A stretch of 64,000 bases of DNA, taken from positions 13,511 through 77,510 of the forward strand of contig CBDBZN010000001.1 of NCBI GenBank assembly GCA_965213575.1, written 5' to 3'. The translations under genes were made by a program, and so were the position numbers. Source of the stretch: JAUHXS01 sp965213575. Lineage in GTDB: Bacteria; Bacteroidota; Bacteroidia; Chitinophagales; JAUHXS01. Under the pieces are notes generated by a model. It had not been told where the DNA came from. It was given only the letters and a program-made list of their open reading frames with translations, and made no database searches. Below, piece by piece: positions 26,235 to 35,024 of the stretch. The number at the start of each line of letters is the position of its first letter. Positions within the stretch are counted from its first letter, which is position 1.

Positions 26235-26648
26235 ATGGAAGCAATAGCAAAACTAAATAATTGTCCTACTTCGCCTAGAAAAATGAGGTTAGTGGCAGAC
26301 ATGATTAGAGGCATGCAAGTAGAAAGAGCTTTAGGAACACTTAAATATTCTTCCAAAGAAGCTTCTAAAAAAGTTGAGAAACTGTTACTTTCAGCTATCT
26401 CTAATTGGCAAATTAAAAATGAGGGAGAAAGAGTAGAGGATAGTGATTTATACATAAAATCAGTATGTGTAGACGGAGGTAGAATGTTAAAAAGGTTTCG
26501 TCCGGCTCCATTTGGTAGGGCACATAGGATTAGAAAGAGATCTAATCATGTAACAATCATAGTAGACAGTAAAGAAGTAGTTACAGCGAAAGAAGCTCCG
26601 GCAAAAGCTCCTAAAGCTAAAAAAACAGAAAAAAAAGATAATAAATAA
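26235..26648 (+). CDS. rplV: 50S ribosomal protein L22
   Basis: This 137-residue tunnel protein has the core AIAKLNNCPTSPRKMRLVAD and the hairpin FRPAPFGRAHRIRKRSNHVT. The last 25 or so residues form an alanine-lysine-proline tail (EAPAKAPKAKKTEKKDNK) beyond the family core. rpsC starts 2 nt later. Confidence 0.97.
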   Translation: MEAIAKLNNCPTSPRKMRLVADMIRGMQVERALGTLKYSSKEASKKVEKLLLSAISNWQIKNEGERVEDSDLYIKSVCVDGGRMLKRFRPAPFGRAHRIRKRSNHVTIIVDSKEVVTAKEAPAKAPKAKKTEKKDNK

Positions 26649-26650
26649 GT

Positions 26651-27364
26651 ATGGGTCAAAAGGCGAATCCTATAGGTAATAGATTAGGTATCATTCGAGG
26701 TTGGGACTCCAATTGGTTTGGTGGCGATAGATATGCCGATAAACTAATTGAGGATGATAAAATAAGAAATTATATGAAGGCTCGACTTCCAAGAAGAAGT
26801 GGGGTATCTAAAATAATTATTGAACGTACATTAAAACGCTTAATCATTACTGTTCAAACTGCTAAACCTGGAATTATCATCGGTAAAGGTGGAGGAGAAG
26901 TTGACCGACTTAAAGAAGAGTTGAAAAAATTAACCAATAAGGAAGTTCAGATCAATGTTGGAGAAATTAGAAGGCCGGATTTAGATGCACAAATTGTTGC
27001 AGAAACGATCGCTAGAAATATTGAAGATCGGATGAACTTCAGAAGAGTTATTAAAATGGCTGTCGCTTCTACTATGAGAATGGGTGCTGAAGGAATAAAA
27101 GTAAGAGCTTCCGGACGACTTGGTGGAGCTGAGATGTCACGTTCTGAAGAATATAAGCAAGGTAGAACACCGCTACATACTTTCAGGGCAGATATTGATT
27201 ATGCATTAGTTGAAGCTCAAACAGTATATGGTAAAATTGGCATAAAGGCATGGATCTGTAAAGGAGAAGTATTTGGGAAAAGAGATTTATCTCCTATGAC
27301 CGGCCAACAAGATGGAGGCCCCGGACAAGGCCCAAAAAGAAAGTTTAATAAAAAGTTTAACTGA
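26651..27364 (+). CDS. rpsC: 30S ribosomal protein S3
   Basis: This 237-residue protein lines the mRNA entry channel. The KH domain motif GIIIGKGGGEVDRLKEEL and the C-terminal GRLGGAEMSRSEEYKQGRTP are present. It starts MGQKANPIGNRLGIIRGWDS. The tail is basic and glycine-rich. Confidence 0.98.
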   Translation: MGQKANPIGNRLGIIRGWDSNWFGGDRYADKLIEDDKIRNYMKARLPRRSGVSKIIIERTLKRLIITVQTAKPGIIIGKGGGEVDRLKEELKKLTNKEVQINVGEIRRPDLDAQIVAETIARNIEDRMNFRRVIKMAVASTMRMGAEGIKVRASGRLGGAEMSRSEEYKQGRTPLHTFRADIDYALVEAQTVYGKIGIKAWICKGEVFGKRDLSPMTGQQDGGPGQGPKRKFNKKFN

Positions 27365-27378
27365 AGTTAATTTAGAAC

Positions 27379-27798
27379 ATGTTACTGCCTAAAAAGACAA
27401 AATATAGAAAAAAGCAGAAGGGAAGAGTTAAAGGTAATGCTACTCGTGGCACAAATATTGCCTTTGGTTCATTTGGTATAAAAGCATTAGAACCAGCTTG
27501 GATAACAAATAGGCAAATAGAAGCTGCCCGTATTGCTGTAACTAGGTTTATGAAAAGAGAAGGAAATGTTTGGATCAGAATTTTTCCTGATAAGCCGATT
27601 ACTTCTAAGCCTGCTGAAGTTCGAATGGGGAAAGGAAAAGGTGCACCAGAAGGATGGGTAGCTGTTGTTAAACCCGGAAGAATTTTATTTGAAGCGGAAG
27701 GGGTTCCATTGGCAGTAGCAGAAGAGGCATTAAGATTAGCAGCTCAAAAACTACCGATCAAAACAAAATTTGTTGTACGTAAAGATTACGCAGAATAG
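27379..27798 (+). CDS. rplP: 50S ribosomal protein L16
   Basis: This 139-residue protein positions the A-site tRNA. It starts MLLPKKTKYRKKQKGRVKG and has PDKPITSKPAEVRMGKGKG, the L16 signature with the arginine hydroxylated by YcfD in some bacteria. Length is normal. Confidence 0.98.
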   Translation: MLLPKKTKYRKKQKGRVKGNATRGTNIAFGSFGIKALEPAWITNRQIEAARIAVTRFMKREGNVWIRIFPDKPITSKPAEVRMGKGKGAPEGWVAVVKPGRILFEAEGVPLAVAEEALRLAAQKLPIKTKFVVRKDYAE

Positions 27799-27822
27799 TA
27801 TTAGCTTTTAAAAGCTTAAATT

Positions 27823-28032
27823 ATGGCTAAAATAAATAAACAAGATATAAAGGAATTATCAACTGAAGAACTTCAACAAAAGATAGTTGATGAGAAGAAG
27901 CATTATGATAAATTAATATTTAACCATACTGTTTCTACTATAGATAATCCGGTGGTGTTAAAGTCGATGAGAAAAAATATAGCTAGGTTAAATACAGAGC
28001 TAAGCAACAGAAAAAAAGTAGCAAGTAAATAA
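27823..28032 (+). CDS. rpmC: 50S ribosomal protein L29
   Basis: This 69-residue two-helix protein lies near the tunnel exit. The motifs KELSTEELQQKIVDEKKHY and NPVVLKSMRKNIARLNTEL match L29. The rpsQ gene follows after 6 nt. Confidence 0.95.
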   Translation: MAKINKQDIKELSTEELQQKIVDEKKHYDKLIFNHTVSTIDNPVVLKSMRKNIARLNTELSNRKKVASK

Positions 28033-28038
28033 TTACTG

Positions 28039-28296
28039 ATGGCTGAAAGAAATTTAAGAAAACAGAGAACAGGGGTTGTAACCAGCAATAAAATGGAAAA
28101 GTCTATTACTATTTCCGTTGAGCGAAAAGTTAAACATCCTATATATGGTAAGTTCGTTAAAAAAACGACTAAATTCATTGCTCATGATGAGAAAAATGAA
28201 TGTAACGAAGGTGACGTTGTGAAAATAATGGAAACTAGGCCATTAAGTAAAAACAAACGTTGGAGATTATTAGAAATAGTCGAAAAAGCAAAATAA
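28039..28296 (+). CDS. rpsQ: 30S ribosomal protein S17
   Basis: This 85-residue OB-fold protein has RNLRKQRTGVVTSNKMEKSI and KHPIYGKFVKKTTKFIAHDE, typical of S17. It binds helices 7 and 11 of 16S rRNA in the family. Its stop is one base from the rplN start. Confidence 0.97.
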   Translation: MAERNLRKQRTGVVTSNKMEKSITISVERKVKHPIYGKFVKKTTKFIAHDEKNECNEGDVVKIMETRPLSKNKRWRLLEIVEKAK

Positions 28297-28297
28297 A

Positions 28298-28666
28298 ATG
28301 ATACAGCAGGAATCAAGATTGAAAGTAGCAGATAATAGTGGAGCCAAAGAGGTTTTATGTATTAAAGTTTTAGGCGGTACGCGTAGAAGATATGCTTCAC
28401 TAGGAGATAAAATTATTGTATCTGTAAAAGATGCTACTCCATCAGGACAAGTTAAGAAAGGACAAGTTTCTCCTGCAGTAGTAGTTAGAGTGAAAAAAGA
28501 AGTGAGAAGAAAGGATGGTTCTTATATTCGATTTGAAGAAAATGCGGCAGTATTGCTGAATCCGAATGATGAACCGAGAGGAACAAGGATCTTTGGTCCG
28601 GTTGCAAGGGAACTTAGAGAAAAACAATATATGAAAATTGTTTCTTTAGCACCTGAAGTTATATAA
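28298..28666 (+). CDS. rplN: 50S ribosomal protein L14
   Basis: This 122-residue protein starts MIQQESRLKVADNSGAKEVL and ends KIVSLAPEVI, both diagnostic. It contacts the small subunit in bridge B5/B8 and binds the silencing factor RsfS. Confidence 0.98.
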   Translation: MIQQESRLKVADNSGAKEVLCIKVLGGTRRRYASLGDKIIVSVKDATPSGQVKKGQVSPAVVVRVKKEVRRKDGSYIRFEENAAVLLNPNDEPRGTRIFGPVARELREKQYMKIVSLAPEVI

Positions 28667-28672
28667 TAAGTT

Positions 28673-29011
28673 ATGGCACAAAAAAAGAATAACAATATCA
28701 AATTGCACGTAAAAAAAGGTGATAACGTAGTGGTTATTGCCGGTGCAGATAAAGGAAAAGAAGGTAGAGTGCTATCTGTCAATAAAGAAAAACAGAGAGT
28801 ATTGGTTGAAGGTGTAAGAGTAGTATCTAGACATACAAAACCAAATGCTAAATCGCCTAATGGCGGAATAATCAAAAAAGAAGCGCCTATACATGTATCA
28901 AATGTTATGCTGTTGGATCCTAAATCAGGTAAGCCAACAAGGGTATCAAGAGAGAGAAGTGAAGGAAAGCTTATTAGAAAGTCAAAAAAATCAGGGGAGG
29001 TAATCAAATAA
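28673..29011 (+). CDS. rplX: 50S ribosomal protein L24
   Basis: This 112-residue assembly initiator has a KOW motif in KKGDNVVVIAGADKGKEGRV and the IIKKEAPIHVSNVMLLDPK strand. Its stop codon overlaps the rplE start in TAATG, so the two are coupled. Confidence 0.96.
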   Translation: MAQKKNNNIKLHVKKGDNVVVIAGADKGKEGRVLSVNKEKQRVLVEGVRVVSRHTKPNAKSPNGGIIKKEAPIHVSNVMLLDPKSGKPTRVSRERSEGKLIRKSKKSGEVIK

Positions 29012-29568
29012 TGAGTTATGTTCCAGCTATAAAAGTAAGGTATACTAAAGAAATTGCTCCAAAATTAAAAGAGCAGTTTAAGTATAAAAGTGTGGCTCAA
29101 GTGCCTAAGCTTCAAAAAATTTCAATTAATCAAGGACTAGGAGCTGCTGTAGCCGATAAAAAGGTAATTGAAAATGCTATTAATGAAATGACAGCAATTA
29201 CAGGTCAAAAGGCAGTAGCTACGATTGCTAAAAAATCTATTTCTAACTTTAAGTTAAGAGAAGGGATGCCGATCGGTGCAAGAGTAACTTTGAGAGGTGA
29301 GCGTATGTATGAATTTTTAGAAAGGCTTATTACGGTCGCTTTACCACGTGTTAGAGATTTTAGAGGAATTAATGATAAGAGCTTTGATGGAAGAGGAAAT
29401 TACACCTTAGGCATCACTGAACAGATCATCTTTCCGGAAATTGATATCGATAAAGTACCCAAAATTCAAGGTATGGATATAACTTTTGTTACATCTGCCG
29501 AATCTGATGAAGAAGCATTAGCCCTTTTAAAAGAGATTGGCTTACCTTTTAAAAATCAAAAAAACTAA
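29011..29568 (+). CDS. rplE: 50S ribosomal protein L5
   Basis: This 185-residue protein binds 5S rRNA and contacts the P-site tRNA. It shows VPKLQKISINQGLGAAVADK and RVTLRGERMYEFLERLITVA, and the end IDKVPKIQGMDITFVTSAES. Its start overlaps the rplX stop by one base. Confidence 0.98.
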   Translation: MSYVPAIKVRYTKEIAPKLKEQFKYKSVAQVPKLQKISINQGLGAAVADKKVIENAINEMTAITGQKAVATIAKKSISNFKLREGMPIGARVTLRGERMYEFLERLITVALPRVRDFRGINDKSFDGRGNYTLGITEQIIFPEIDIDKVPKIQGMDITFVTSAESDEEALALLKEIGLPFKNQKN

Positions 29569-29573
29569 TATAA

Positions 29574-29843
29574 ATGGCTTCAAAATCGCTTAAAGCTAGA
29601 GAGGTAAAAAGAAGAAAAATGGTAGAAAAATATGCTGAAAAGCGTGCTGCATTAAAAGCAGCAGGTGATTGGGAAGCATTGGATAAACTGCCTAGAAATT
29701 CTTCTAAAATAAGAATGAGAAATAGATGTATGCTTACAGGTAGGCCTAGAGGATACATCAGAATCTTTGGCCTTTGTAGAATGAAATTCAGAGAATTTGC
29801 ATTAGATGGAAAAATTCCGGGCGTAACAAAAGCTAGCTGGTAG
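29574..29843 (+). CDS. rpsN: 30S ribosomal protein S14 (long form)
   Basis: This 89-residue protein is the long S14 form, which does not depend on zinc; the CxxC pairs of the short form are missing and only single cysteines remain in RCMLTGRPRGYIRIFGLC. It starts ASKSLKAREVKRRKMVEKYA. An 87-bp AT-rich gap, unusual inside this cluster, separates it from rpsH. Confidence 0.96.
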   Translation: MASKSLKAREVKRRKMVEKYAEKRAALKAAGDWEALDKLPRNSSKIRMRNRCMLTGRPRGYIRIFGLCRMKFREFALDGKIPGVTKASW

Positions 29844-29930
29844 TAAAAATTTTGAATTATAAATGTTTAATTTTTAATAGAAAATCTTAAAATTCATAAT
29901 TCAACATTAAAAATTAATAATTAAATAAAG
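29844..29930. repeat. AT-rich degenerate repeat gap inside the spc cluster
   Basis: The gap between rpsN and rpsH is built of AATTTTGAATTATAAAT, TTAATTTTTAAT, ATTCATAATTCAAC and ATTAAAAATTAAT words, direct and inverted. It resembles other gaps of this window and is longer than the few bases normal between these genes. Confidence 0.5.
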
Positions 29931-30339
29931 ATGGTAACAGATACTATAGCAGATTATTTAACAAGAATTAGGAATGGTTTACAAGCCAAACACAGGGGTA
30001 GTTGAAATTCCTGCTTCTAATGTTAAAAAACGTATCACTGAAATTTTATACGATCAAGGATATATTTTGAAATATAAATTTGATGAGAAAGCCGGACAAG
30101 GTGGCCAAGGAGTAATCAAAATTGCTTTAAAATATGATCGAGACACCGGCCTTCCGGTCATTCGAGAATTAAAGAGATATAGTAGGCCGGGCTTAAGAAA
30201 ATATGCTTCAGGAGATAATTTGCCTAGAGTTATTAACGGATTAGGAATTTCTATAATTTCTACTTCTCAAGGTATTATGACAGACAAACAAGCAAGAGCT
30301 AATCATATTGGAGGAGAAGTCCTTTGTATGGTATCTTAA
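29931..30339 (+). CDS. rpsH: 30S ribosomal protein S8, frame broken near the 5' end by one extra base
   Basis: S8 binds helix 21 of 16S rRNA and represses the spc operon in some bacteria. The start MVTDTIADYLTRIRNGLQAK at 29931 runs out of frame at the GGGG of 29995-29998. Removing one G gives KHRVVEIPASNVKKRITEIL and a normal protein of about 135 residues ending GGEVLCMVS. The second part is open from an internal ATG at 29974 in another frame, which would lose the N-terminal helix and so is not the real start. A sequence error is the likely cause. Confidence 0.92.
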
Positions 30340-30358
30340 TGAATTTAATTAATACGAT

Positions 30359-30913
30359 ATGTCAAGAATAGGAAAAGCACCCATAAATTTAGCAGACAAC
30401 GTACAAGTATCAGTTACTGATAATAATGTTGTTGTAGTTAAAGGGCCTAAAGGTGAGTTAGCCCAACAAGTTAATAAAGAGATCAAAGTTGAGGTGAAGG
30501 ATAAAGAAATAATCCTTTCCAGGCCTACAGAACAAAAAAGGCATAAATCTTTACATGGGCTGTACCGAGCTTTAATCAATAATATGGTTATAGGAGTTAC
30601 GGAAGGATATAAAAAAGAACTAGAATTAGTTGGAGTAGGATATAGAGCTACCAGCCAAGGGCAATTATTGGATATCGCTGTCGGTTATTCACACCCAATA
30701 ATTTTTGCTTTACCCGATGAAGTAAAAGTTTCTACAGAAACTCAAAAAGGTAAAAATCCAACGATCACTTTGGAGAGTATTGATAATCAATTATTAGGAC
30801 AGGTTGCTTCAAAAATCAGATCTATTAGAAAACCTGAGCCATATAAAGGGAAAGGTATTAAATATGCTGGTGAAATCTTGAGACGTAAAGCAGGTAAATC
30901 AGCGGCTAAATAA
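30359..30913 (+). CDS. rplF: 50S ribosomal protein L6
   Basis: This 184-residue protein near the factor-binding site starts SRIGKAPINLADNVQVSVTD and carries the second-repeat end RKPEPYKGKGIKYAGEILRR with the LRRKAGKS finish, all diagnostic of L6. Confidence 0.98.
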   Translation: MSRIGKAPINLADNVQVSVTDNNVVVVKGPKGELAQQVNKEIKVEVKDKEIILSRPTEQKRHKSLHGLYRALINNMVIGVTEGYKKELELVGVGYRATSQGQLLDIAVGYSHPIIFALPDEVKVSTETQKGKNPTITLESIDNQLLGQVASKIRSIRKPEPYKGKGIKYAGEILRRKAGKSAAK

Positions 30914-30921
30914 TAAAGACT

Positions 30922-31272
30922 ATGTTAGCTAAAAAACAGTTAAGAAGAAATAAAATCAGGTATAAAATCCGGAAAAAAGTAGCAGGGATTGCTGCTAAAC
31001 CCAGAATGTCTGTGTATAGAAGTAATAAAGATATTTATGTTCAACTAATTGACGATGAACATGGACATACCATAGCAGCAGCATCATCAAGAGAAATATC
31101 TGATGATAAAAGTTCTAAAATAGAACAATCTGAAGTGGTAGGAAAAAATATAGCTGAGAAAGCTAAGGCTGCCGGTATATCAGAGGTTACTTTTGATAGA
31201 GGCGGATATTTGTATCATGGAAGAGTGAAAGCTTTGGCTGAGGGCGCCAGGCAAGGAGGTTTAAAATTTTAA
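30922..31272 (+). CDS. rplR: 50S ribosomal protein L18
   Basis: This 116-residue 5S rRNA-binding protein has IRKKVAGIAAKPRMSVYRSN and the C-terminal DRGGYLYHGRVKALAEGARQ signature. rpsE follows after 6 nt. Confidence 0.97.
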   Translation: MLAKKQLRRNKIRYKIRKKVAGIAAKPRMSVYRSNKDIYVQLIDDEHGHTIAAASSREISDDKSSKIEQSEVVGKNIAEKAKAAGISEVTFDRGGYLYHGRVKALAEGARQGGLKF

Positions 31273-31278
31273 TATAAT

Positions 31279-31797
31279 ATGTCAACAGAAAGTATTCAAA
31301 GAGTAAAAGCAAGTGAGCTTGATTTAAAAGAAAAAGTCGTTGCAATTAATCGTGTAGCTAAAGTTACTAAAGGCGGTAGAACTTTTAGTTTTTCTGCTGT
31401 AGTTGTAGTAGGTAACGGAGATGGCATCGTAGGCCACGGTTTAGGTAAGGCCAGGGAGGTAACAGAGGCAATTGCAAAAGGCATTGACGATGCTAAAAAA
31501 AATCTGATCAAAGTTCCCGTTTTACATGGAACTATCCCCCATGAACAAAGTGTTAAATTTCGATCTGCTTGGGTAATTTTAAAGCCTGCTTCCAGTGGTA
31601 CCGGAGTTATTGCCGGAGGTGCTATGCGTGCGGTATTTGAAAGCGCAGGGATTACTGATATTTTGGCTAAATCTTTAGGAACTTCTAATCCACATAACGT
31701 GGTGAAAGCTACTATTGAGGCTTTAACGTTATTGCGAGACCCGCTTACAGTATCAAGGCAAAGAAGAGTTAAATTAGAAAAAGTTTTTAAAGGATAA
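31279..31797 (+). CDS. rpsE: 30S ribosomal protein S5
   Basis: This 172-residue protein helps fidelity and mRNA unwinding. It shows ELDLKEKVVAINRVAKVTKG, GNGDGIVGHGLGKAREV and KPASSGTGVIAGGAMRAV, all S5 hallmarks. rpmD starts 6 nt after the stop. Confidence 0.98.
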   Translation: MSTESIQRVKASELDLKEKVVAINRVAKVTKGGRTFSFSAVVVVGNGDGIVGHGLGKAREVTEAIAKGIDDAKKNLIKVPVLHGTIPHEQSVKFRSAWVILKPASSGTGVIAGGAMRAVFESAGITDILAKSLGTSNPHNVVKATIEALTLLRDPLTVSRQRRVKLEKVFKG

Positions 31798-31803
31798 AAA
31801 GCT

Positions 31804-31980
31804 ATGGCTAAAGTTAAAGTAACGCAAGTTAGAAGTATAATTAATCGTCCTAATAAGCAAAGAGCAACTATGCAAGCACTAGGATTAAATAGAATTAATA
31901 AGACGGTAGAATTAGAAGGAACTCCTCCTGTATTAGGGATGATAGAGAAAGTAAAACATCTAGTTAAAGTTGAACAATAA
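31804..31980 (+). CDS. rpmD: 50S ribosomal protein L30
   Basis: This 58-residue protein reads MAKVKVTQVRSIINRPNKQR and continues with TMQALGLNRINKTVELEGTP, the L30 signature. It is complete with a TAA stop and lies between rpsE and rplO as expected. A stem-loop begins at its stop codon. Confidence 0.95.
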   Translation: MAKVKVTQVRSIINRPNKQRATMQALGLNRINKTVELEGTPPVLGMIEKVKHLVKVEQ

Positions 31981-31998
31981 ACTTATTAAGTTTGTTCA
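31971..31998 (+). other. Stem-loop at the rpmD stop codon
   Basis: TGAAC/GTTCA and AAACTT/AAGTTT can pair with a three-base bulge and an ATT loop. No T run follows directly, so it may be a processing or attenuation structure, or chance in AT-rich DNA. Confidence 0.3.
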
Positions 31999-32024
31999 GT
32001 TAAACTAATAAAGAAACTAAAGAA

Positions 32025-32471
32025 ATGAATTTAAATACTTTAAAACCGGCAGAAGGATCTACTAAAACAAGAAAAAGAATCGCTCGAGGAGAAGGTTCCG
32101 GAAAAGGTGGAACAGCTACGAGAGGCCACAAAGGAGCTAAGTCCAGATCGGGATATAGCCGTAAAGTTGGATTTGAAGGGGGTCAAATGCCTATTCAAAG
32201 AAGATTGCCTAAGAAAGGGTTTAAAAATATCAGCAGAATTGAGTATACCGTGATCAACTTAGATAGATTACAAGAAATGGCTGATAAACATAAGCTTTCT
32301 TCTCTCGATATAGACACTTTAAGGAATTTGATGAGTATAGGAAAAGATGTTAAGATCAAGATATTAGGTAGAGGAGAACTTAAAGCCAAACTAGATATTA
32401 AAGTAGATGCTTTTAGTGAATCAGCTCAGAAAGCTATTGAAAAGGCAGGGGGCAAAATCGAAAAGGCATAA
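32025..32471 (+). CDS. rplO: 50S ribosomal protein L15
   Basis: This 148-residue late-assembly protein starts MNLNTLKPAEGSTKTRKRIA and has the glycine-rich GEGSGKGGTATRGHKGAKSR and FEGGQMPIQRRLPKKGFKN. secY follows after 9 nt. Confidence 0.98.
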   Translation: MNLNTLKPAEGSTKTRKRIARGEGSGKGGTATRGHKGAKSRSGYSRKVGFEGGQMPIQRRLPKKGFKNISRIEYTVINLDRLQEMADKHKLSSLDIDTLRNLMSIGKDVKIKILGRGELKAKLDIKVDAFSESAQKAIEKAGGKIEKA

Positions 32472-32480
32472 ATAAAATTA

Positions 32481-33815
32481 ATGAAGGGCTTAATTAATAC
32501 TATTCAAAATATTTATAAAATTGACGACTTAAGGATTCGTATTCTTAATACACTTGGTTTTATATTAATTTACCGTCTAGGTTCATATGTGGTTTTACCG
32601 GGTATTGATCCTGCTGAATTGGATAATTTAAACGCTCAAGGCCAAGGCGGATTATTAGGTATTTTAAATATGTTTGCAGGAGGTGCTTTTTCCAGGGCTT
32701 CTATTTTTGCGTTGGGAATTATGCCTTATATTTCTGCTTCTATCGTGATACAATTACTGGGAATGGCCATACCTTACTTCCAAAAATTGCAAAAAGAAGG
32801 AGAAAGTGGCAGGCGAAAAATGAACCAATATACCCGCTATCTTACTATTGCTATTACTGCCGCTCAAGCTTCTGCATATGTAGTCAACTTAAATGCCATA
32901 GCCGGAGGAGCCATTGTTATCAATTCTACCTTATTCTGGCTGTCTACAGTCATTGTGCTCACAGGAGGAACAATGTTTGTAATGTGGTTGGGTGAAAAAA
33001 TTACAGATAAAGGTATCGGGAATGGTATCTCCTTGATCATTATGGTAGGTATTATTGCTAACCTACCATTTGCTTTATTTGCCGAATTTACTTCTCGGTC
33101 AGATTCCGGAGCATTAGTATTTTTCTTATTAGAAATGGTTGTCTTAGCCCTTATCATAGCAGTTGTCATTATGTTAGTACAGGGAACCAGGCGCATACCG
33201 GTACAATATGCTAAGCGGATTGTCGGAAATAAGCAGTATGGTGGTGTCAGGCAATACATTCCTTTAAAAGTAAATGCTGCAGGAGTCATGCCTATCATTT
33301 TTGCGCAAGCATTGATGTTTATACCCGCTACTATTGTTCAGTTTTTTCCTGAGTCTGATACAGGACAAGGCATTGTTAGTACCTTTTCAGATTACACGTC
33401 TTTTTGGTATAATTTTACTTTCGGTATGTTAGTATTGCTATTTACCTATTTCTATACTGCTTTGATCGTAAATCCGGTTCAAATGGCAGATGAAATGAAG
33501 CGAAATGGTGGGTTTATACCCGGAGTAAAACCAGGCAAAAGAACTGCTGAATTTATTGATTCTATTATGTCAAGAATTACCTTACCCGGTGCTATATTTT
33601 TAGCTTTTGTTGCTATATTACCGGCTTTTGCATCCATGTTAGGTGTAAATAGCCAATTCGCTCAATTTTTTGGCGGTACTTCATTACTTATTTTAGTTGG
33701 AGTAGTTTTAGATACTTTACAACAAGTAGAAAGTCATTTGTTGATGCGCCATTATGATGGACTAATGAAATCCGGACGAATAAAAGGGCGTGCTTCTGCA
33801 GGAGCTGCGATATAA
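32481..33815 (+). CDS. secY: Preprotein translocase subunit SecY
   Basis: This 444-residue protein is the main channel of the Sec translocon. About ten membrane helices are visible; landmarks are the plug region QGQGGLLGILNMFAGGAFSR, GIGNGISLIIMVGI and RRIPVQYAKRIVGN on a cytoplasmic loop. All signal-peptide proteins of the window depend on it. map starts 2 nt after the stop. Confidence 0.97.
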   Translation: MKGLINTIQNIYKIDDLRIRILNTLGFILIYRLGSYVVLPGIDPAELDNLNAQGQGGLLGILNMFAGGAFSRASIFALGIMPYISASIVIQLLGMAIPYFQKLQKEGESGRRKMNQYTRYLTIAITAAQASAYVVNLNAIAGGAIVINSTLFWLSTVIVLTGGTMFVMWLGEKITDKGIGNGISLIIMVGIIANLPFALFAEFTSRSDSGALVFFLLEMVVLALIIAVVIMLVQGTRRIPVQYAKRIVGNKQYGGVRQYIPLKVNAAGVMPIIFAQALMFIPATIVQFFPESDTGQGIVSTFSDYTSFWYNFTFGMLVLLFTYFYTALIVNPVQMADEMKRNGGFIPGVKPGKRTAEFIDSIMSRITLPGAIFLAFVAILPAFASMLGVNSQFAQFFGGTSLLILVGVVLDTLQQVESHLLMRHYDGLMKSGRIKGRASAGAAI

Positions 33816-33817
33816 TA

Positions 33818-34618
33818 ATGATTCATTATAAGTCAGCAGAAGAAATTGAATTTATTCGTGAGAGTTCTTTGCTTGTTTCAAAAACTTTAGCTACTGTTGC
33901 ATTAGAGATAAAGCCCGGTATTACTACTAAACGATTGGATGAAATTGCAGAAGCATTTATTTTAGACAATCATGCTGTTCCGGCTTTTAAAGGATATAAT
34001 GGTTTTAAAGGTTCTGTCTGTATTTCTGTTAATGAAGAAGTAGTTCACGGTGTTCCCGGTAATAGAATATTAAAAGACGGTGATATTATTTCTGTAGATT
34101 GTGGAGTGTTGAAGAATGGTTTTTTTGGAGATTCTGCCTATACTTTTATGGTTGGTGAAGTAAGTAACCAAACTGCTAAGTTATTGGAGGTAACTAAAAA
34201 CTCTCTAAGTCTAGCTATAGAACAAGTTAAACCTGGTAATCGCTTAGGAGATGTAAGTTTTGCTGTTCAGGAGTACTGTGAGAAGCAACATCAATATGGT
34301 GTAGTCAGAGAATTGGTTGGACATGGAATTGGAGAAAATTTACATGAAAAACCCGAAGTTCCGAATTACGGGCGAAAAGGTAAAGGCATTAAAATAAAAG
34401 AAGGATTAGTAATTGCTATTGAACCAATGGTTAACTTAGGAACTAAAGATGTAATACAGTTAGAAGATGGTTGGACTATTGTATCTAAAGATAGGTCTGT
34501 ATCAGCTCATTTTGAGCACACTGTAGCAGTTACTAAACAAGGAGTAGATGTGCTTTCTACATTTGAATATATAGAAGAAGCAGTAAAACATAATAAAGAA
34601 ATAAAAGAATTAATATAA
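33818..34618 (+). CDS. map: Methionine aminopeptidase, type I
   Basis: This 266-residue enzyme removes initiator methionine. The five metal ligands are in ISVDCGVLKNGFFGDSAYTF, GHGIGENLHEKPEVPNYG, VIAIEPMV and AHFEHTVAV. It has no N-terminal zinc-finger extension. It lies between secY and infA as in most bacteria. Confidence 0.97.
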   Translation: MIHYKSAEEIEFIRESSLLVSKTLATVALEIKPGITTKRLDEIAEAFILDNHAVPAFKGYNGFKGSVCISVNEEVVHGVPGNRILKDGDIISVDCGVLKNGFFGDSAYTFMVGEVSNQTAKLLEVTKNSLSLAIEQVKPGNRLGDVSFAVQEYCEKQHQYGVVRELVGHGIGENLHEKPEVPNYGRKGKGIKIKEGLVIAIEPMVNLGTKDVIQLEDGWTIVSKDRSVSAHFEHTVAVTKQGVDVLSTFEYIEEAVKHNKEIKELI

Positions 34619-34624
34619 AAATCG

Positions 34625-34632
34625 TATATTTG
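34625..34632 (+). promoter_or_regulatory. Candidate -7 box before infA
   Basis: TATATTTG matches TAnnTTTG fully and ends 14 nt before the infA ATG, in the 28-bp gap after map. No TTG -33 element stands 19 nt upstream, so it may be a weak internal promoter. Confidence 0.4.
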
Positions 34633-34646
34633 CATTCTTTTTCGAT

Positions 34647-34865
34647 ATGGCAAAACAAGATTTGATAGAACAAGACGGAGAAATTATAGAGGCATTATCC
34701 AATGCTATGTTTAAAGCACGCTTGGAAAATGGACATGAAATTGTATGCCATATTTCGGGAAAAATGAGAATGCATTATATAAGAATACTTCCGGGTGATA
34801 AGGTAAAAGTGGAAATGTCTCCATATGATCTTTCGAAGGGTAGGATAACTTATAGATATAAATAG
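34647..34865 (+). CDS. infA: Translation initiation factor IF-1
   Basis: This 72-residue OB-fold protein starts AKQDLIEQDGEIIEALSNAM and has HISGKMRMHYIRILPGDKV, the IF-1 signature. It blocks the A site during initiation. rpmJ follows after 13 nt. Confidence 0.98.
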   Translation: MAKQDLIEQDGEIIEALSNAMFKARLENGHEIVCHISGKMRMHYIRILPGDKVKVEMSPYDLSKGRITYRYK

Positions 34866-34869
34866 GAGG
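34864..34869 (+). promoter_or_regulatory. Shine-Dalgarno before rpmJ
   Basis: TAGGAGG-type sequence begins in the infA stop codon and ends about nine bases before the rpmJ ATG. It is one of only two strong SD sequences noticed in the window. Confidence 0.6.
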
Positions 34870-34878
34870 AATTTAAAA

Positions 34879-34995
34879 ATGAAAGTTAGAGCTTCAGTAA
34901 AAAAGCGTAGCGTAGATTGCAAAGTGATCAGAAGAAAGGGTAAAGTATACGTTATATGCAAAAAGACCCCAAAATTTAAACAAAGGCAAGGGTAA
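34879..34995 (+). CDS. rpmJ: 50S ribosomal protein L36
   Basis: This 38-residue protein reads MKVRASVKKRSVDCKVIRRK and ends KKTPKFKQRQG. Two of the four zinc ligands of the C+ form are missing: position 11 is S and the histidine position is F33, leaving C14 and C27. This is the form usual in Bacteroidota. Confidence 0.97.
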   Translation: MKVRASVKKRSVDCKVIRRKGKVYVICKKTPKFKQRQG

Positions 34996-35024
34996 TTACT
35001 CACCTTAGTGAAATTGTAATAAAT

